Shown: positions 51,874 through 59,753 of the stretch, one piece after another
Layout: every line of letters starts with the position of its first letter
How positions within the stretch are numbered: position 1 is the first letter of the stretch
NCBI RefSeq assembly: GCF_009870825.1
Contig: NZ_WTWY01000003.1
Location: forward strand, 310,001-374,000
Reading direction: 5' to 3'
Length of the DNA: 64,000 nt
Source of the DNA: Paenibacillus sp. USDA918EY
GTDB taxonomy: Bacteria; Bacillota; Bacilli; Paenibacillales; Paenibacillaceae
Notes under the pieces: generated by a model
What the model saw: only the letters and a program-made list of their open reading frames with translations
The model's database searches: none
Told to the model about the DNA's origin: nothing
Translations under genes and position numbers: made by a program

Positions 51874-53940
51874 TTATTCGCCTGCTTGCTCCAAAAAAGG
51901 AGCGATCTCCCCCGTGTACGTCAGGCGCAGCCGGTGCATCGCCCTCGTGCAGGCCACGTACAGCAGACTCCGGTCCATTTCCGATCGATAGTTTTCACGG
52001 TCCGCGAACGGGACGATGACCTGGTCGAACTCGAGTCCCTTGGCCATATGGGCAAAAGTCACCGTGATGCCTTCATGAAAAGCGGCGCTGCTGAAGTCCA
52101 GCAAATGCACGTCCGTTTGCAGGTCTGCGATCGCCTGAGCGATCTGTTCCGCCTGCGCTTTGGTTTTGCACACGATCCCGAGGGAATGAAGCTTCGAATT
52201 CAAAAATTGCCGGCATAATTCGCGGATCCCGCCGATTTCTTCCTCCATGTTTTCATACCTTAACACCTCCGGCCGTTCCCCATGCCGCTCGATGGGAAGC
52301 AGCCGGCGATTCGGCTTGATCCGCAGCGCAAAATTCGTGATTTCCAGCGTGGAGCGGTAGCTTTTTAACAGTTCCATCGTTTCCGCCCGGGGAAACACCG
52401 CTTTGATGTCGGCAAGCGATGTCGACGAATACGGGTTCACCGATTGGGTGGCGTCGCCGAGAATCGTCTTTTTGCACGGAAAACGTTGGGCCAGCACGGC
52501 GTACTGTACAGGGGTGTAATCCTGCATTTCATCCACCAAGAGATGCTTTACGAGCTGCACCGGTTCCGCCCCCTCCACCAGCAGCTTCAAATAAATGAGC
52601 GGAAAAACATCCGCAAACTCGATCCATTTTTTCCCAAGCGGCTTGTACATCTCCGGTCTGCCGATATGATTGTAAAATTCCTTGTACAGGTTTAGCAGGT
52701 TGGGGATTTTGAACATTTTTTTGACGGCCGCTTTGATTCGTCTGACCGCATCCGGTGCCAGTCGCTCCCCGTCCTCGGTCCGGCTTTGCCCGCCGATGAT
52801 TGCCGCCGCTTTGGCCAGCCGCTGCTGAAGAGGCATTCCCGTCGCGGCTTGGTAGCTGTCCAAAACAGCTTCTTTGGGGATAACCGTTCGCTCCAAAACA
52901 ATATCCTCCGCCTCGAAAAAATGCGTCTCCGCATGTTTTAAATACGTTTCCAGCTCTCCAATCAAATCCAACCGCGCTTTGAACCGGATCCGCTCGGCAA
53001 ATGCCTCGTCCCGCTCCTCCAGCAAAGCCGCCGACTGTTCATAAAACGTCTGAAATCGGCAGAGGTTCCCAAGCTCCTGTGCAGCGAATTCCTCCATGCT
53101 CGCTTCGAGAATCATTTCTTCCCCGAGTTCGGGCAGCACGTTCGAAATATAATCGGAAAACGCCTTATTGGGCGAAATGATCAGCACATTGCTGGACGTC
53201 AGCGTATCTTTAAACCGGTACAAAAGATAGGCGACAGAGTGCAAGGCGACCGACGTTTTGCCGGAGCCCGCCACCCCTTGAATAATCATCTCGCCTGCCG
53301 TTTCGTTGCGGATGATCCGGTTTTGCTCCTGCTGGATCGTTGCCACGATGTTTTTCATTTTTTCGTCCGAGCTGCCGCTGAGCTCTTTTTGCAGCACGTC
53401 GTCGTTAATGTTCATCGAGCTTTCGATCATGTAGTCCATGACGCCGTCTTTGATTTTATACTGTCTTTTCGCCGTCATTTCGCCTTTCACTTTGCCCATC
53501 GGGGCTTCATAGTGGGCTTTGCCGACTTGAAAATCATAAAACAGGCTCGCAATCGGCGAACGCCAGTCGTAAATCAGGTTGCGCTGGCTTTCCTCTTCGC
53601 TGAACGCGTGCACGCCGATGTAACAGGCGTCGGCTTCCGGCCGATCCCAAGCCTTGAAGTCCACCCGGCCGAAATAAGGCGAGCTGACCAGCTTGCCGAT
53701 CCGCTGCCGCTTGGCGGCGGCTTTTTCCCCCGCATCGATCGATAACGAGATGTCCACCCGGTTTGCCGCGCGTTCCGCCGGGTCCAGCTGGGCCATATTC
53801 ACCCAGAGATATTTTTTGGCTTCGATGATGTCCCGGTACGAATCCGACACTTTGTCCTCCATGGCCTGCAGCGCGGTTCGCAGCTTTTTGACAATGTCCT
53901 GCAAATGTTCCCGTTCCGCCGCTTCGCTTTCGTATAACAT
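51874..53940 (-). CDS. helD: HelD-type UvrD/Rep-like helicase (RNA polymerase recycling factor)
   Basis: This 688-residue superfamily 1 helicase-like ATPase has a charged N-terminal coiled-coil arm (EREHLQDIVKKLRTALQAMEDKVSDSYRDIIEAKK). This is followed by the HelD-specific segment GSPYFGRVDF-like (SSPYFGRVDFKAWDRPEADACYIG), Walker A in IIQGVAGSGKTSVALH, motif II LVDEMQDYTPVQY, and C-terminal motifs such as VTFAHMAKGLEFDQVIVPFADR. HelD releases RNA polymerase from stalled or DNA-bound complexes. It is somewhat shorter than the Bacillus subtilis protein (about 774 residues). AGGAGAGG precedes the ATG. It is a single gene with its own terminator. Confidence 0.93.
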   Translation of the reverse strand: MLYESEAAEREHLQDIVKKLRTALQAMEDKVSDSYRDIIEAKKYLWVNMAQLDPAERAANRVDISLSIDAGEKAAAKRQRIGKLVSSPYFGRVDFKAWDRPEADACYIGVHAFSEEESQRNLIYDWRSPIASLFYDFQVGKAHYEAPMGKVKGEMTAKRQYKIKDGVMDYMIESSMNINDDVLQKELSGSSDEKMKNIVATIQQEQNRIIRNETAGEMIIQGVAGSGKTSVALHSVAYLLYRFKDTLTSSNVLIISPNKAFSDYISNVLPELGEEMILEASMEEFAAQELGNLCRFQTFYEQSAALLEERDEAFAERIRFKARLDLIGELETYLKHAETHFFEAEDIVLERTVIPKEAVLDSYQAATGMPLQQRLAKAAAIIGGQSRTEDGERLAPDAVRRIKAAVKKMFKIPNLLNLYKEFYNHIGRPEMYKPLGKKWIEFADVFPLIYLKLLVEGAEPVQLVKHLLVDEMQDYTPVQYAVLAQRFPCKKTILGDATQSVNPYSSTSLADIKAVFPRAETMELLKSYRSTLEITNFALRIKPNRRLLPIERHGERPEVLRYENMEEEIGGIRELCRQFLNSKLHSLGIVCKTKAQAEQIAQAIADLQTDVHLLDFSSAAFHEGITVTFAHMAKGLEFDQVIVPFADRENYRSEMDRSLLYVACTRAMHRLRLTYTGEIAPFLEQAGE

Positions 53941-54087
53941 CGGTATCGCCTCTCCTCATCTTAAGAATGAATTTAAGTATAGGGAAAAACGAAAAAAAAT
54001 ATAGACTTATTCTTTCCGCTGTAGTATTATATTTTTATCGTGGGTCCAAAAATAGGCGTACGAAATATGTCGAATATTACATATAAA

Positions 54088-54124
54088 ACCAGACTGCTTT
54101 TGCCGGCAGATCTGGTTTTTTTGC
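54088..54124 (+). terminator. Plus-oriented hairpin terminator without a known gene
   Basis: AACCAGA..CTGC pairs with GCAG..TCTGGTT and is followed by seven T on the plus strand but only four on the minus strand. No plus-strand gene precedes it, so it may end a small RNA or serve as a backup terminator for the nucleoside transporter gene. Confidence 0.55.
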
Positions 54125-54155
54125 TTGCTTAGGCGGCTTTCCCCCCTATACACAC

Positions 54156-54196
54156 AAAACCCCGGCAGCGACGAGGAGCTTTGCTGCCAGGGTTTT
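54156..54196 (-). terminator. Terminator of the nucleoside transporter gene
   Basis: Arms AAAACCCCGGCAGC (54156-54169) and GCTGCCAGGGTTTT (54183-54196) form a stem with one mismatch. The minus strand continues with TTTT. It lies about 200 bp beyond the stop codon. Confidence 0.75.
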
Positions 54197-54227
54197 GAAA
54201 TGCTTGCTTCTATATATATTTAGTTCA

Positions 54228-54340
54228 AAAAAGTGAAGTGAGTTAGCGGAGGGAAGCGGAATGGCTTCGAAGCATAGCTGTCTCCGGATTTTACCATTTG
54301 AAAATAGATTCAAAAAAATCTGGAGACAACAGCGATCGGG
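54228..54340. repeat. Intergenic inverted-repeat element related to the 72-bp repeat
   Basis: The element contains AAAGTGAAG and GGCTTCGAAGC, both also present in the 72-bp repeats at 45689. It also has a long imperfect inverted repeat: GCTGTCTCCGGATTTT near 54271 pairs with AAAATCTGGAGACAACAGC near 54318. It looks like a member of a dispersed intergenic repeat family. Together with the two terminators it accounts for most of the gap 53941-54403. Confidence 0.55.
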
Positions 54341-54403
54341 AGAAACCGTAACCATAGCGGTTGAACCAAATTTTTATTGAAACTAAATCATATCGGGCCC
54401 ACC

Positions 54404-55585
54404 TTAAAACACGATACTAATAATCGTCGCCGACAAAAAGCTCACCAACGCCGCCCCATACAACAGCTTCAGGCCGAAGCCGGCCACCACATTGCCCTGC
54501 TTTTCGTTCAGGCCTTTTACGGCGCCGACGATCGTGCCGATCGAGCCGAAGTTCGCAAAGGAAATCAGGAAGACGGACACGATCGCTTTGGTGCGTTCGC
54601 TGAAATCCCCTTGGATTTTCACGAAATCGAGCATCGCCACAAACTCGTTGGCCACGATTTTCGTCGCCATAATGCTTCCGGCCTTGATTGCTTCATGCCA
54701 CGGCACGCCCATAAGAAACGCAAACGGAGCGAGCGCGTAGCCGAGAATGTTTTGGAACGAAATGCCGAACACGCCGCTGAAAATGCCGTTGATCATGGAG
54801 ATCAGGGCGACGAAGCCGACCAGCATCACGCCGACGATGACGACCACCTTAAAGCCGTCCATAATGTATTCGCCAAGCATCTCGAAAAACGTTTGTTTCC
54901 TTTCTTCCTGCACTTCGAGAATATCCTCTTCAGGCTCCACCTTGTAAGGGTTTACAATCGAGGAAATGATGAACCCGCCGAACAGGTTCAAGACAAGCGC
55001 AGCCACGACGTATTCCGGCTTGAGCATCGTCATGTACGAGCCGACGATCGACATCGACACGGTCGACATGGCGGACGCGCACAGCGTATACAGCCGCTGC
55101 CGCGGCAGCAGGCCGATTTGCTTTTTAAAGGAAATGAACACTTCGTTTTGTCCGAGAATGGCCGAAGCGACCGCGTTATACGATTCCAGCTTGCCCATTC
55201 CATTGATCTTGCTGAGCGCAAGCCCGATATACTTAATAATAAACGGCAGTATTTTATAATGCTGCAAAATCCCGATAAGCACCGACATAAACACGATCGG
55301 CATCAGCACGTGGAAGAAAAACGAATGGATGCCTTCGTTGACGATCCCGCCAAAAACAAAATCGGTGCCCTCATTGGCGAAGTTCAAAATTTTCGCAAAG
55401 CCGTCGGCAAAACCTCTGACCAGAAACTCCCCGATGCTTGTCTTCAGCAAAATAAGCCCCAGCACGATCTGCAGCGCAATCATGATGATGATCGGCCGGA
55501 ATTTGATGTTCTTTTTATCCGAGCTGACGAGCCAGGCAAGCGCAAGGACGACGACAAGTCCAATCAGAGCGATCACATATTTCAT
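54404..55585 (-). CDS. nupC: NupC-type concentrative nucleoside transporter (CNT)
   Basis: This 393-residue membrane protein has the CNT family layout: three N-terminal helices, then the conserved core with GQNEVFISFK, SMSIVGSYMTML, a loop EEDILEVQEERKQ, and the C-terminal motifs KIVANEFVAMLDF and SFANFGSIGTIVGAVKGL. It imports nucleosides with cations. GGGGGAG precedes the ATG. It is downstream of the DeoD-like gene (54 bp), so the two form a nucleoside uptake and cleavage unit. Confidence 0.93.
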   Translation of the reverse strand: MKYVIALIGLVVVLALAWLVSSDKKNIKFRPIIIMIALQIVLGLILLKTSIGEFLVRGFADGFAKILNFANEGTDFVFGGIVNEGIHSFFFHVLMPIVFMSVLIGILQHYKILPFIIKYIGLALSKINGMGKLESYNAVASAILGQNEVFISFKKQIGLLPRQRLYTLCASAMSTVSMSIVGSYMTMLKPEYVVAALVLNLFGGFIISSIVNPYKVEPEEDILEVQEERKQTFFEMLGEYIMDGFKVVVIVGVMLVGFVALISMINGIFSGVFGISFQNILGYALAPFAFLMGVPWHEAIKAGSIMATKIVANEFVAMLDFVKIQGDFSERTKAIVSVFLISFANFGSIGTIVGAVKGLNEKQGNVVAGFGLKLLYGAALVSFLSATIISIVF

Positions 55586-55639
55586 GATGTCTCCCCCATT
55601 TTACGTGAAATGATTCACAATATTTTCGGATTCAAAACC

Positions 55640-56350
55640 TTACTCATCCGCGATGATGGTCTCGAGCGCGATTTTCGCCATTTGATTAAACGACTGCTCG
55701 CTGTCTTTATGCGCGGAACGCTCGTTCGTCAGCAGCTGGCTTCCCACCGTCAGGATGGACAATGCCCGAACTCCGTATTTTGCGGCCAGCGTATACAGCG
55801 CCGTGCTTTCCATCTCCACCGCCAGAACGCCGAACTCCATAAACTTATGGAGCCTTGCCAGCGTCTCCCTGTAAAACTCGTCGGAATTGTACACGTTCCC
55901 TACATGCACGTTTGCGCTGCGGCGAACGGACTCCTGATACGCCTTCAGCAGGAGGCCGAAATCGGCGGACGGCGCATAATTGCAGCCGAGGAAAATTTTC
56001 TCGGTCATGTTGCTGTCCGAAGAAACCGCCTGCGCAAGCACGATGTCCCGGATTTGCAGCTCCTTCTGCATCGCGCCGCATGTGCCGATCCGGATCAGCT
56101 TTTTCGCCCCGTAATCTTGAATCAACTCCGTGACGTAAATGCTTATCGACGGATTTCCCATGCCCGTCCCCTGCACCGAAACCGGCACTCCTTTATACAA
56201 CCCGGTAAAGCCGTACATTCCCCTAACCTCGTTGTAACACCGAACGTCCTCCAGAAAATGTTCCGCCACGAATTTGGCGCGGAGCGGATCGCCCGGCAGC
56301 AGAACCCGTTCCGCGACGTCTCCGGCTTTGGCTCCCAGATGAATACTCAT
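55640..56350 (-). CDS. DeoD-like purine-nucleoside phosphorylase lacking the catalytic pair
   Basis: This 236-residue protein aligns without gaps to hexameric PNP (DeoD) numbering. It keeps His4, Gly20, Arg24, Arg43, Arg87 and the ribose-binding VEMES with Met180/Glu181. The catalytic Asp204 (in TVSDH of Escherichia coli) is Ser204 here (TVGSQ), and the Arg217 that positions it is Ser217. The protonation switch needed for 6-oxopurines is therefore missing. It may prefer other nucleosides, or have a different role. AAGGGGG precedes the ATG. It lies between the Mga-like regulator and the CNT transporter. Confidence 0.88.
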   Translation of the reverse strand: MSIHLGAKAGDVAERVLLPGDPLRAKFVAEHFLEDVRCYNEVRGMYGFTGLYKGVPVSVQGTGMGNPSISIYVTELIQDYGAKKLIRIGTCGAMQKELQIRDIVLAQAVSSDSNMTEKIFLGCNYAPSADFGLLLKAYQESVRRSANVHVGNVYNSDEFYRETLARLHKFMEFGVLAVEMESTALYTLAAKYGVRALSILTVGSQLLTNERSAHKDSEQSFNQMAKIALETIIADE

Positions 56351-56482
56351 GCTGTATTTCCCCCTTGATTAAACTGGCGAGCGATTTCTGTTATCGCTTA
56401 CAGTAGTCATCATAAAGGGATTCAGGCGCCGAAACTAGTCCAATTGCTGCCGTTGGAAACGGAAGAAAAAGGACCAGCCGTT

Positions 56483-57922
56483 TTACGCCATCAGCTCCTG
56501 GCGGATATTTTCCAGGTCCCTTTTCGTCGGTATCGTGGAAATGAGCACGACCGGCACGCTCGTCAACGAAACGGGCATCGTGCTGATCACGAAATCGATT
56601 TGCTGCTGCCTGATAATGTCATCGGTCAGCCCGTGCAAAATCGAGGTTTCGATCGTCAGGTCGTCGCCGATTTCCCGTTTGATCAAGTTTGCGACGTAAT
56701 GCCGCACCGAAAATTCCTCGCCGATAATGAGAAATGCCTTTTTGCTTTTATACCGGAGGCTTGAACTGATCATAAACGTCAGCTTGGTCAAATGATAGTC
56801 ATTGTACGCCAGCCCGGGAAAAAGCAGCTGCCACTCGCGCATGCATGCCGTTACCGCCGCGAAAATGGGCTGCTCGTTCTCCCGGATATACGCGGTCAGG
56901 TGGCTGTGCGAGACGGCCATCAGCTCGGGAATGGCGTTGTCGATGCGCAGCTTCTCCATGAATTCCCGGATTTCGGCCAAGAAACGGGGTCCGATGTTCA
57001 GCGCCGGGAAAGTTTCAGCCAAAATCGGAATTAGCAGGCCGGACATGCGGCTCTCTTCATCGTCTCCGCTTTCGGTTCCACCAGATTCTTCGTCCAGATG
57101 AGCAAAGCCGTCTTTGCCATGATACTGGCTCAAACTGAACATCGACTGTAAAAAATAAACCTCTTCGCGGGGGATAGCGACGCCGTACGTCTCCTCAAGC
57201 TTTTCCGACAGCTTCAAAACCGGATGAAAAAACGGATGCCGTTCCCACGCATAACCGCCGCTTTGCAGCGCGACCCGGTGCCCCTGCTTGACCCTTTCGA
57301 GCACGATCGCGATCAGGAAAGACAGGCTGCGTTTGGCATTCAAAAAATAAATCATGCCGTTTTCCCGCTCGAATGCCGAGACCCAGCCGTCGAGCCGTTC
57401 AAAATCGGCATTTGAAAAAGGCCATCCGGTGTAAGGACAAGCCTCGGTAAACAGTTTCCATAAAAAATACCGCACGTGGATTTCGTTTCCTTTCAGCGCC
57501 GGCGCGGAATACGTCATCCGAAGCTGAAACGGGCGCAGCTCCTCCCGGTTCAGATGGACGATCCATTTTTTGAAGGAAGAAAAGCTCATAAAAAGCTCTT
57601 CCGCGACCTCCTCCGCGGAGGTTTTGCCGTCATGCTCGAACAACAGCTGCATCAATCGAAAATAAGGCGTTTCCCGAAGCAGCGGTTCCAAAACTTCCTG
57701 AATGCTCGTGCCGTGCCGGTCCCGGCGGAACATGATGCCTTTTCCTCTGGATACCTCGATCCGCATGGACGGAGGCAGCAGGGAAACGGCCTCTTCGACG
57801 ATTTTCCGGACGGATTTGCCGGATACGCCCAGCACGCTTTCCACCTCGGCGAACGTAAACCACCGCTCCTCCCGGTCCAGCAGCTTCAGCAGCGATTTCA
57901 GCTGCATATATTCTTTATTCAT
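56483..57922 (-). CDS. Mga/PRD-like transcriptional regulator
   Basis: This 479-residue protein has two N-terminal helix-turn-helix regions (WFTFAEVESVLGVSGKSVRKIVEEAV; KTSAEEVAEELFMSFSSFKKWIVHLNRE) as in Mga/AtxA-type regulators, and a helical central part similar to PRD domains. The C-terminal end resembles a PTS EIIB fold (KKAFLIIGEEFSVRHYVANLIKREIG ... IDFVISTMPV ... VPVVLISTIPT). The EIIB phospho-Cys is not present at the expected loop. The ATG at 57922 follows AAGGGTG. It lies 60 bp after the riboswitch-controlled hydrolase gene and 132 bp before the DeoD-like gene, so it may regulate or share expression with both. Confidence 0.82.
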   Translation of the reverse strand: MNKEYMQLKSLLKLLDREERWFTFAEVESVLGVSGKSVRKIVEEAVSLLPPSMRIEVSRGKGIMFRRDRHGTSIQEVLEPLLRETPYFRLMQLLFEHDGKTSAEEVAEELFMSFSSFKKWIVHLNREELRPFQLRMTYSAPALKGNEIHVRYFLWKLFTEACPYTGWPFSNADFERLDGWVSAFERENGMIYFLNAKRSLSFLIAIVLERVKQGHRVALQSGGYAWERHPFFHPVLKLSEKLEETYGVAIPREEVYFLQSMFSLSQYHGKDGFAHLDEESGGTESGDDEESRMSGLLIPILAETFPALNIGPRFLAEIREFMEKLRIDNAIPELMAVSHSHLTAYIRENEQPIFAAVTACMREWQLLFPGLAYNDYHLTKLTFMISSSLRYKSKKAFLIIGEEFSVRHYVANLIKREIGDDLTIETSILHGLTDDIIRQQQIDFVISTMPVSLTSVPVVLISTIPTKRDLENIRQELMA

Positions 57923-57981
57923 ATCATCACCCTTACCGCCGATCATGCGTACCTTTTCATTGTTGCCGCCCAAGGCGGCTT

Positions 57982-58806
57982 TCAGCCCGAATGCTGCTGT
58001 TCCAACCGGAAAAGCTGCTGGTCGATCAAAAAATTAAGCAAAATGCGGTTAAACTCCAACGGCTGGCACAAATGGCTCGGATAAATCGCGTCCTCAATGA
58101 CCGCTTTCTGGGCGCACGCGAACCATTCCACCGCTTTGTTCATCTGGTTGACGAACCATTCGCTTTGCCTGCCGGCCACGCATAAAACCGGCATCCGCAG
58201 CCGGGACAACCCGGAGTTGAAATCGGTCCGAAGCAAAGCCATCCGCTGTTTAACCGACTCGGTCGGCCGTTTATGAAACAGCTCGTTCCTCAATATGCTG
58301 TAGGCCGGAACCCACCGGTGATACGTTACGCGCAGCGACCGGAGAAAAAATTCGGCCGGTAGATAGTAGGAAATCCAACTGCAGGCCTCCAGCAGCTTCC
58401 AGATGCCGTTTTTTGTGCCGAAGGGTCCGCAAGGGCCGTAAAAATAACTGTCGACAAGCACCAGCGCGTTGACGCTGTCCGGGTAGGCTTCCGCAAACTT
58501 TTGCACAAGCAGGCTCCCGCTGGAACACCCGACAAGCGTCACTTTCGGAAGATTCAACTTATCCAGCAGCTCCTTCAAATCCCTGCATTGGGTGTCCACG
58601 ATGTCCTCGACTTCAACATCTAATTTGCCCGAATTGCCGTAGCCCCTCAAATCAAGCACGATCACTTTCGCTCTTTTGCTGAAATATTCCACCTGCGGTT
58701 CGAACATATGATGGGATGAAAGATGACCGTGGATAAAAACGATCGGCACGCCGCTGCCATGCGTCTCGTAATAAAGCGATGTTCCGTTCACTTGTATGTT
58801 AGGCAA
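57982..58806 (-). CDS. Alpha/beta hydrolase under riboswitch control
   Basis: This 274-residue protein has an alpha/beta hydrolase fold, with oxyanion motif FIHGHLSSHHMFEP, LDLRGYGNSGK, nucleophile elbow VGCSSGS and a late His in IYPSHLCQPLEFN. It starts with TTG at 58806 behind GAGGAG at 7 nt. Upstream codons belong to the leader RNA and terminator, although the frame stays open to 59016. The expected acidic residue lies in a variable segment (AGRQSEWF). The substrate is unknown. The leader carries two ydaO-type riboswitches, so expression should fall when cyclic di-AMP is high (inference from the known class). Confidence 0.88.
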   Translation of the reverse strand: MPNIQVNGTSLYYETHGSGVPIVFIHGHLSSHHMFEPQVEYFSKRAKVIVLDLRGYGNSGKLDVEVEDIVDTQCRDLKELLDKLNLPKVTLVGCSSGSLLVQKFAEAYPDSVNALVLVDSYFYGPCGPFGTKNGIWKLLEACSWISYYLPAEFFLRSLRVTYHRWVPAYSILRNELFHKRPTESVKQRMALLRTDFNSGLSRLRMPVLCVAGRQSEWFVNQMNKAVEWFACAQKAVIEDAIYPSHLCQPLEFNRILLNFLIDQQLFRLEQQHSG

Positions 58807-58885
58807 CTTTCTTCTCCTCTCCGCGATCCGTTGTCTGACGATATCCTTCTCTATTCCAAACGAAATCTCGTTAATAATCGGCAAA

Positions 58886-58926
58886 ACAAAAAAGCATGGA
58901 AAAGAGGAACCCTCTTTCCATGCTTC
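58886..58926 (-). terminator. Riboswitch-2 terminator
   Basis: AAGCATGGAAAGAG and CTCTTTTCCATGCTT form a long stem with one bulge, followed by TTTTTTG on the minus strand. It lies between aptamer 2 and the hydrolase start, as expected for a transcription-terminating riboswitch. Confidence 0.9.
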
Positions 58927-58982
58927 TTCAGGCAAGGCAAATAGACCTTGCTGCGCATGTATAAAAGCAGCCTCTCTTCTAA

Positions 58983-59118
58983 CGCTTACGAGGTTAGCTG
59001 TCGGATTCGGACCCAAGAGTAGCCCTACTCGAATGCGATTTCGAGATTCACCCCATGTGACGAATGGCTGATCATCACGGCCGGTTCCCCCGTTTTCCGC
59101 CGAAACGGAAATTCAGCG
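58983..59118 (-). ncRNA. ydaO-type c-di-AMP riboswitch, aptamer 2 (proximal)
   Basis: The minus strand contains the hallmark blocks of the ydaO/yuaA class in order: CGCTGAATTT, GGGGGAACC, GGGGTGAATC, TAGGGCTACTCTTGGGTCCG and CAGCTAACCTCGTAAGCG. It is followed by its own terminator at 58886-58926. The class binds cyclic di-AMP and usually turns genes off when bound. It is the second of two tandem copies in the hydrolase leader. Confidence 0.92.
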
Positions 59119-59149
59119 AATCAAATGACGTTCAATTCGATTTTACGCA

Positions 59150-59181
59150 CAGAAAAACACAGAGCAGGTACCCTGTGTTCG
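59150..59181 (-). terminator. Riboswitch-1 terminator
   Basis: AACACAG (minus-strand 5' arm at 59173-59179) pairs with CTGTGTT (59156-59162) and is followed by TTTTTC on the minus strand. It lies between aptamer 1 and aptamer 2. Confidence 0.85.
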
Positions 59182-59215
59182 TTGACAACTCACAGTTTCA
59201 CTCCTCTCTCATAGC

Positions 59216-59378
59216 GACGCTTACGAGGTTAGCTGTCGGATTCGGGCTGTGAGAGTTGCCCTACGGATTGGAATCTTTCCATCCGATTCACCCCAAGCAT
59301 CCGGCTTCATCCCTTCATAAAGGATTGCATGCCGATGCCGATATGGTTCCCCCGCTTTTCGTGATTGAAAATTCAGCG
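59216..59378 (-). ncRNA. ydaO-type c-di-AMP riboswitch, aptamer 1 (distal)
   Basis: The minus strand carries the same ordered blocks as aptamer 2: CGCTGAATTTTC, GCGGGGGAACCA, GGGGTGAATC, TAGGGCAACTCTCACAGCCC and CAGCTAACCTCGTAAGCG. The insert between the second and third block is longer than in aptamer 2. It is closest to the promoter and has its own terminator at 59150-59181. Confidence 0.92.
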
Positions 59379-59417
59379 TAATTCATCCATGAATCAAAGA
59401 TATTACATAATGAATTG

Positions 59418-59446
59418 AATATACGCCTGAGCCGGCGAACTGTAAA
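59418..59446 (-). promoter_or_regulatory. Sigma-A promoter of the riboswitch leader
   Basis: Minus-strand TTTACA (59441-59446) and TATATT (59418-59423) are separated by 17 bp, a near-consensus sigma-A promoter. It lies 40 bp upstream of aptamer 1. Together the leader and promoter fill most of 58807-59450. The stretch 59450-59753 has no gene; a plus-strand TATAAT at 59555-59560 may be a -10 element for the permease gene that follows. Confidence 0.75.
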
Positions 59447-59753
59447 GGTTGGTTACAATAGAATTCATGGCCTTTTTTATAGGTTTCGCTGGTTTCCGAC
59501 CGCTAATCCTGCGTAATCATTCATTTACAACCGATAGCTTCTGTTTGCTTGGTTTATAATTCGTTCCTCTTTGTTATAACCAAGCGCTCTTCCGAGATCG
59601 ATACAGAACTTGGCGGGAAAAATGAATACCTCCCCATCAGCCATATGAGAACTCCTTCGTACCAATCAGAACTATTCAAGGCTGTTGAACCGCTGCTACG
59701 ATAATGGTGTCAAAGGGCATGTTCATCCAAATGGATCGCGGGGAGGTGAATGA

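Noticed and set aside
58807..59016. Extension of the alpha/beta hydrolase to an ATG at 59016
   Set aside because: The added 70 codons cover the riboswitch-2 terminator and the end of aptamer 2. The TTG at 58806 has a proper SD and gives the usual fold start.
59064..59252. A 62-codon plus-strand frame
   Set aside because: It lies wholly within the antisense of the two riboswitches and their terminator.
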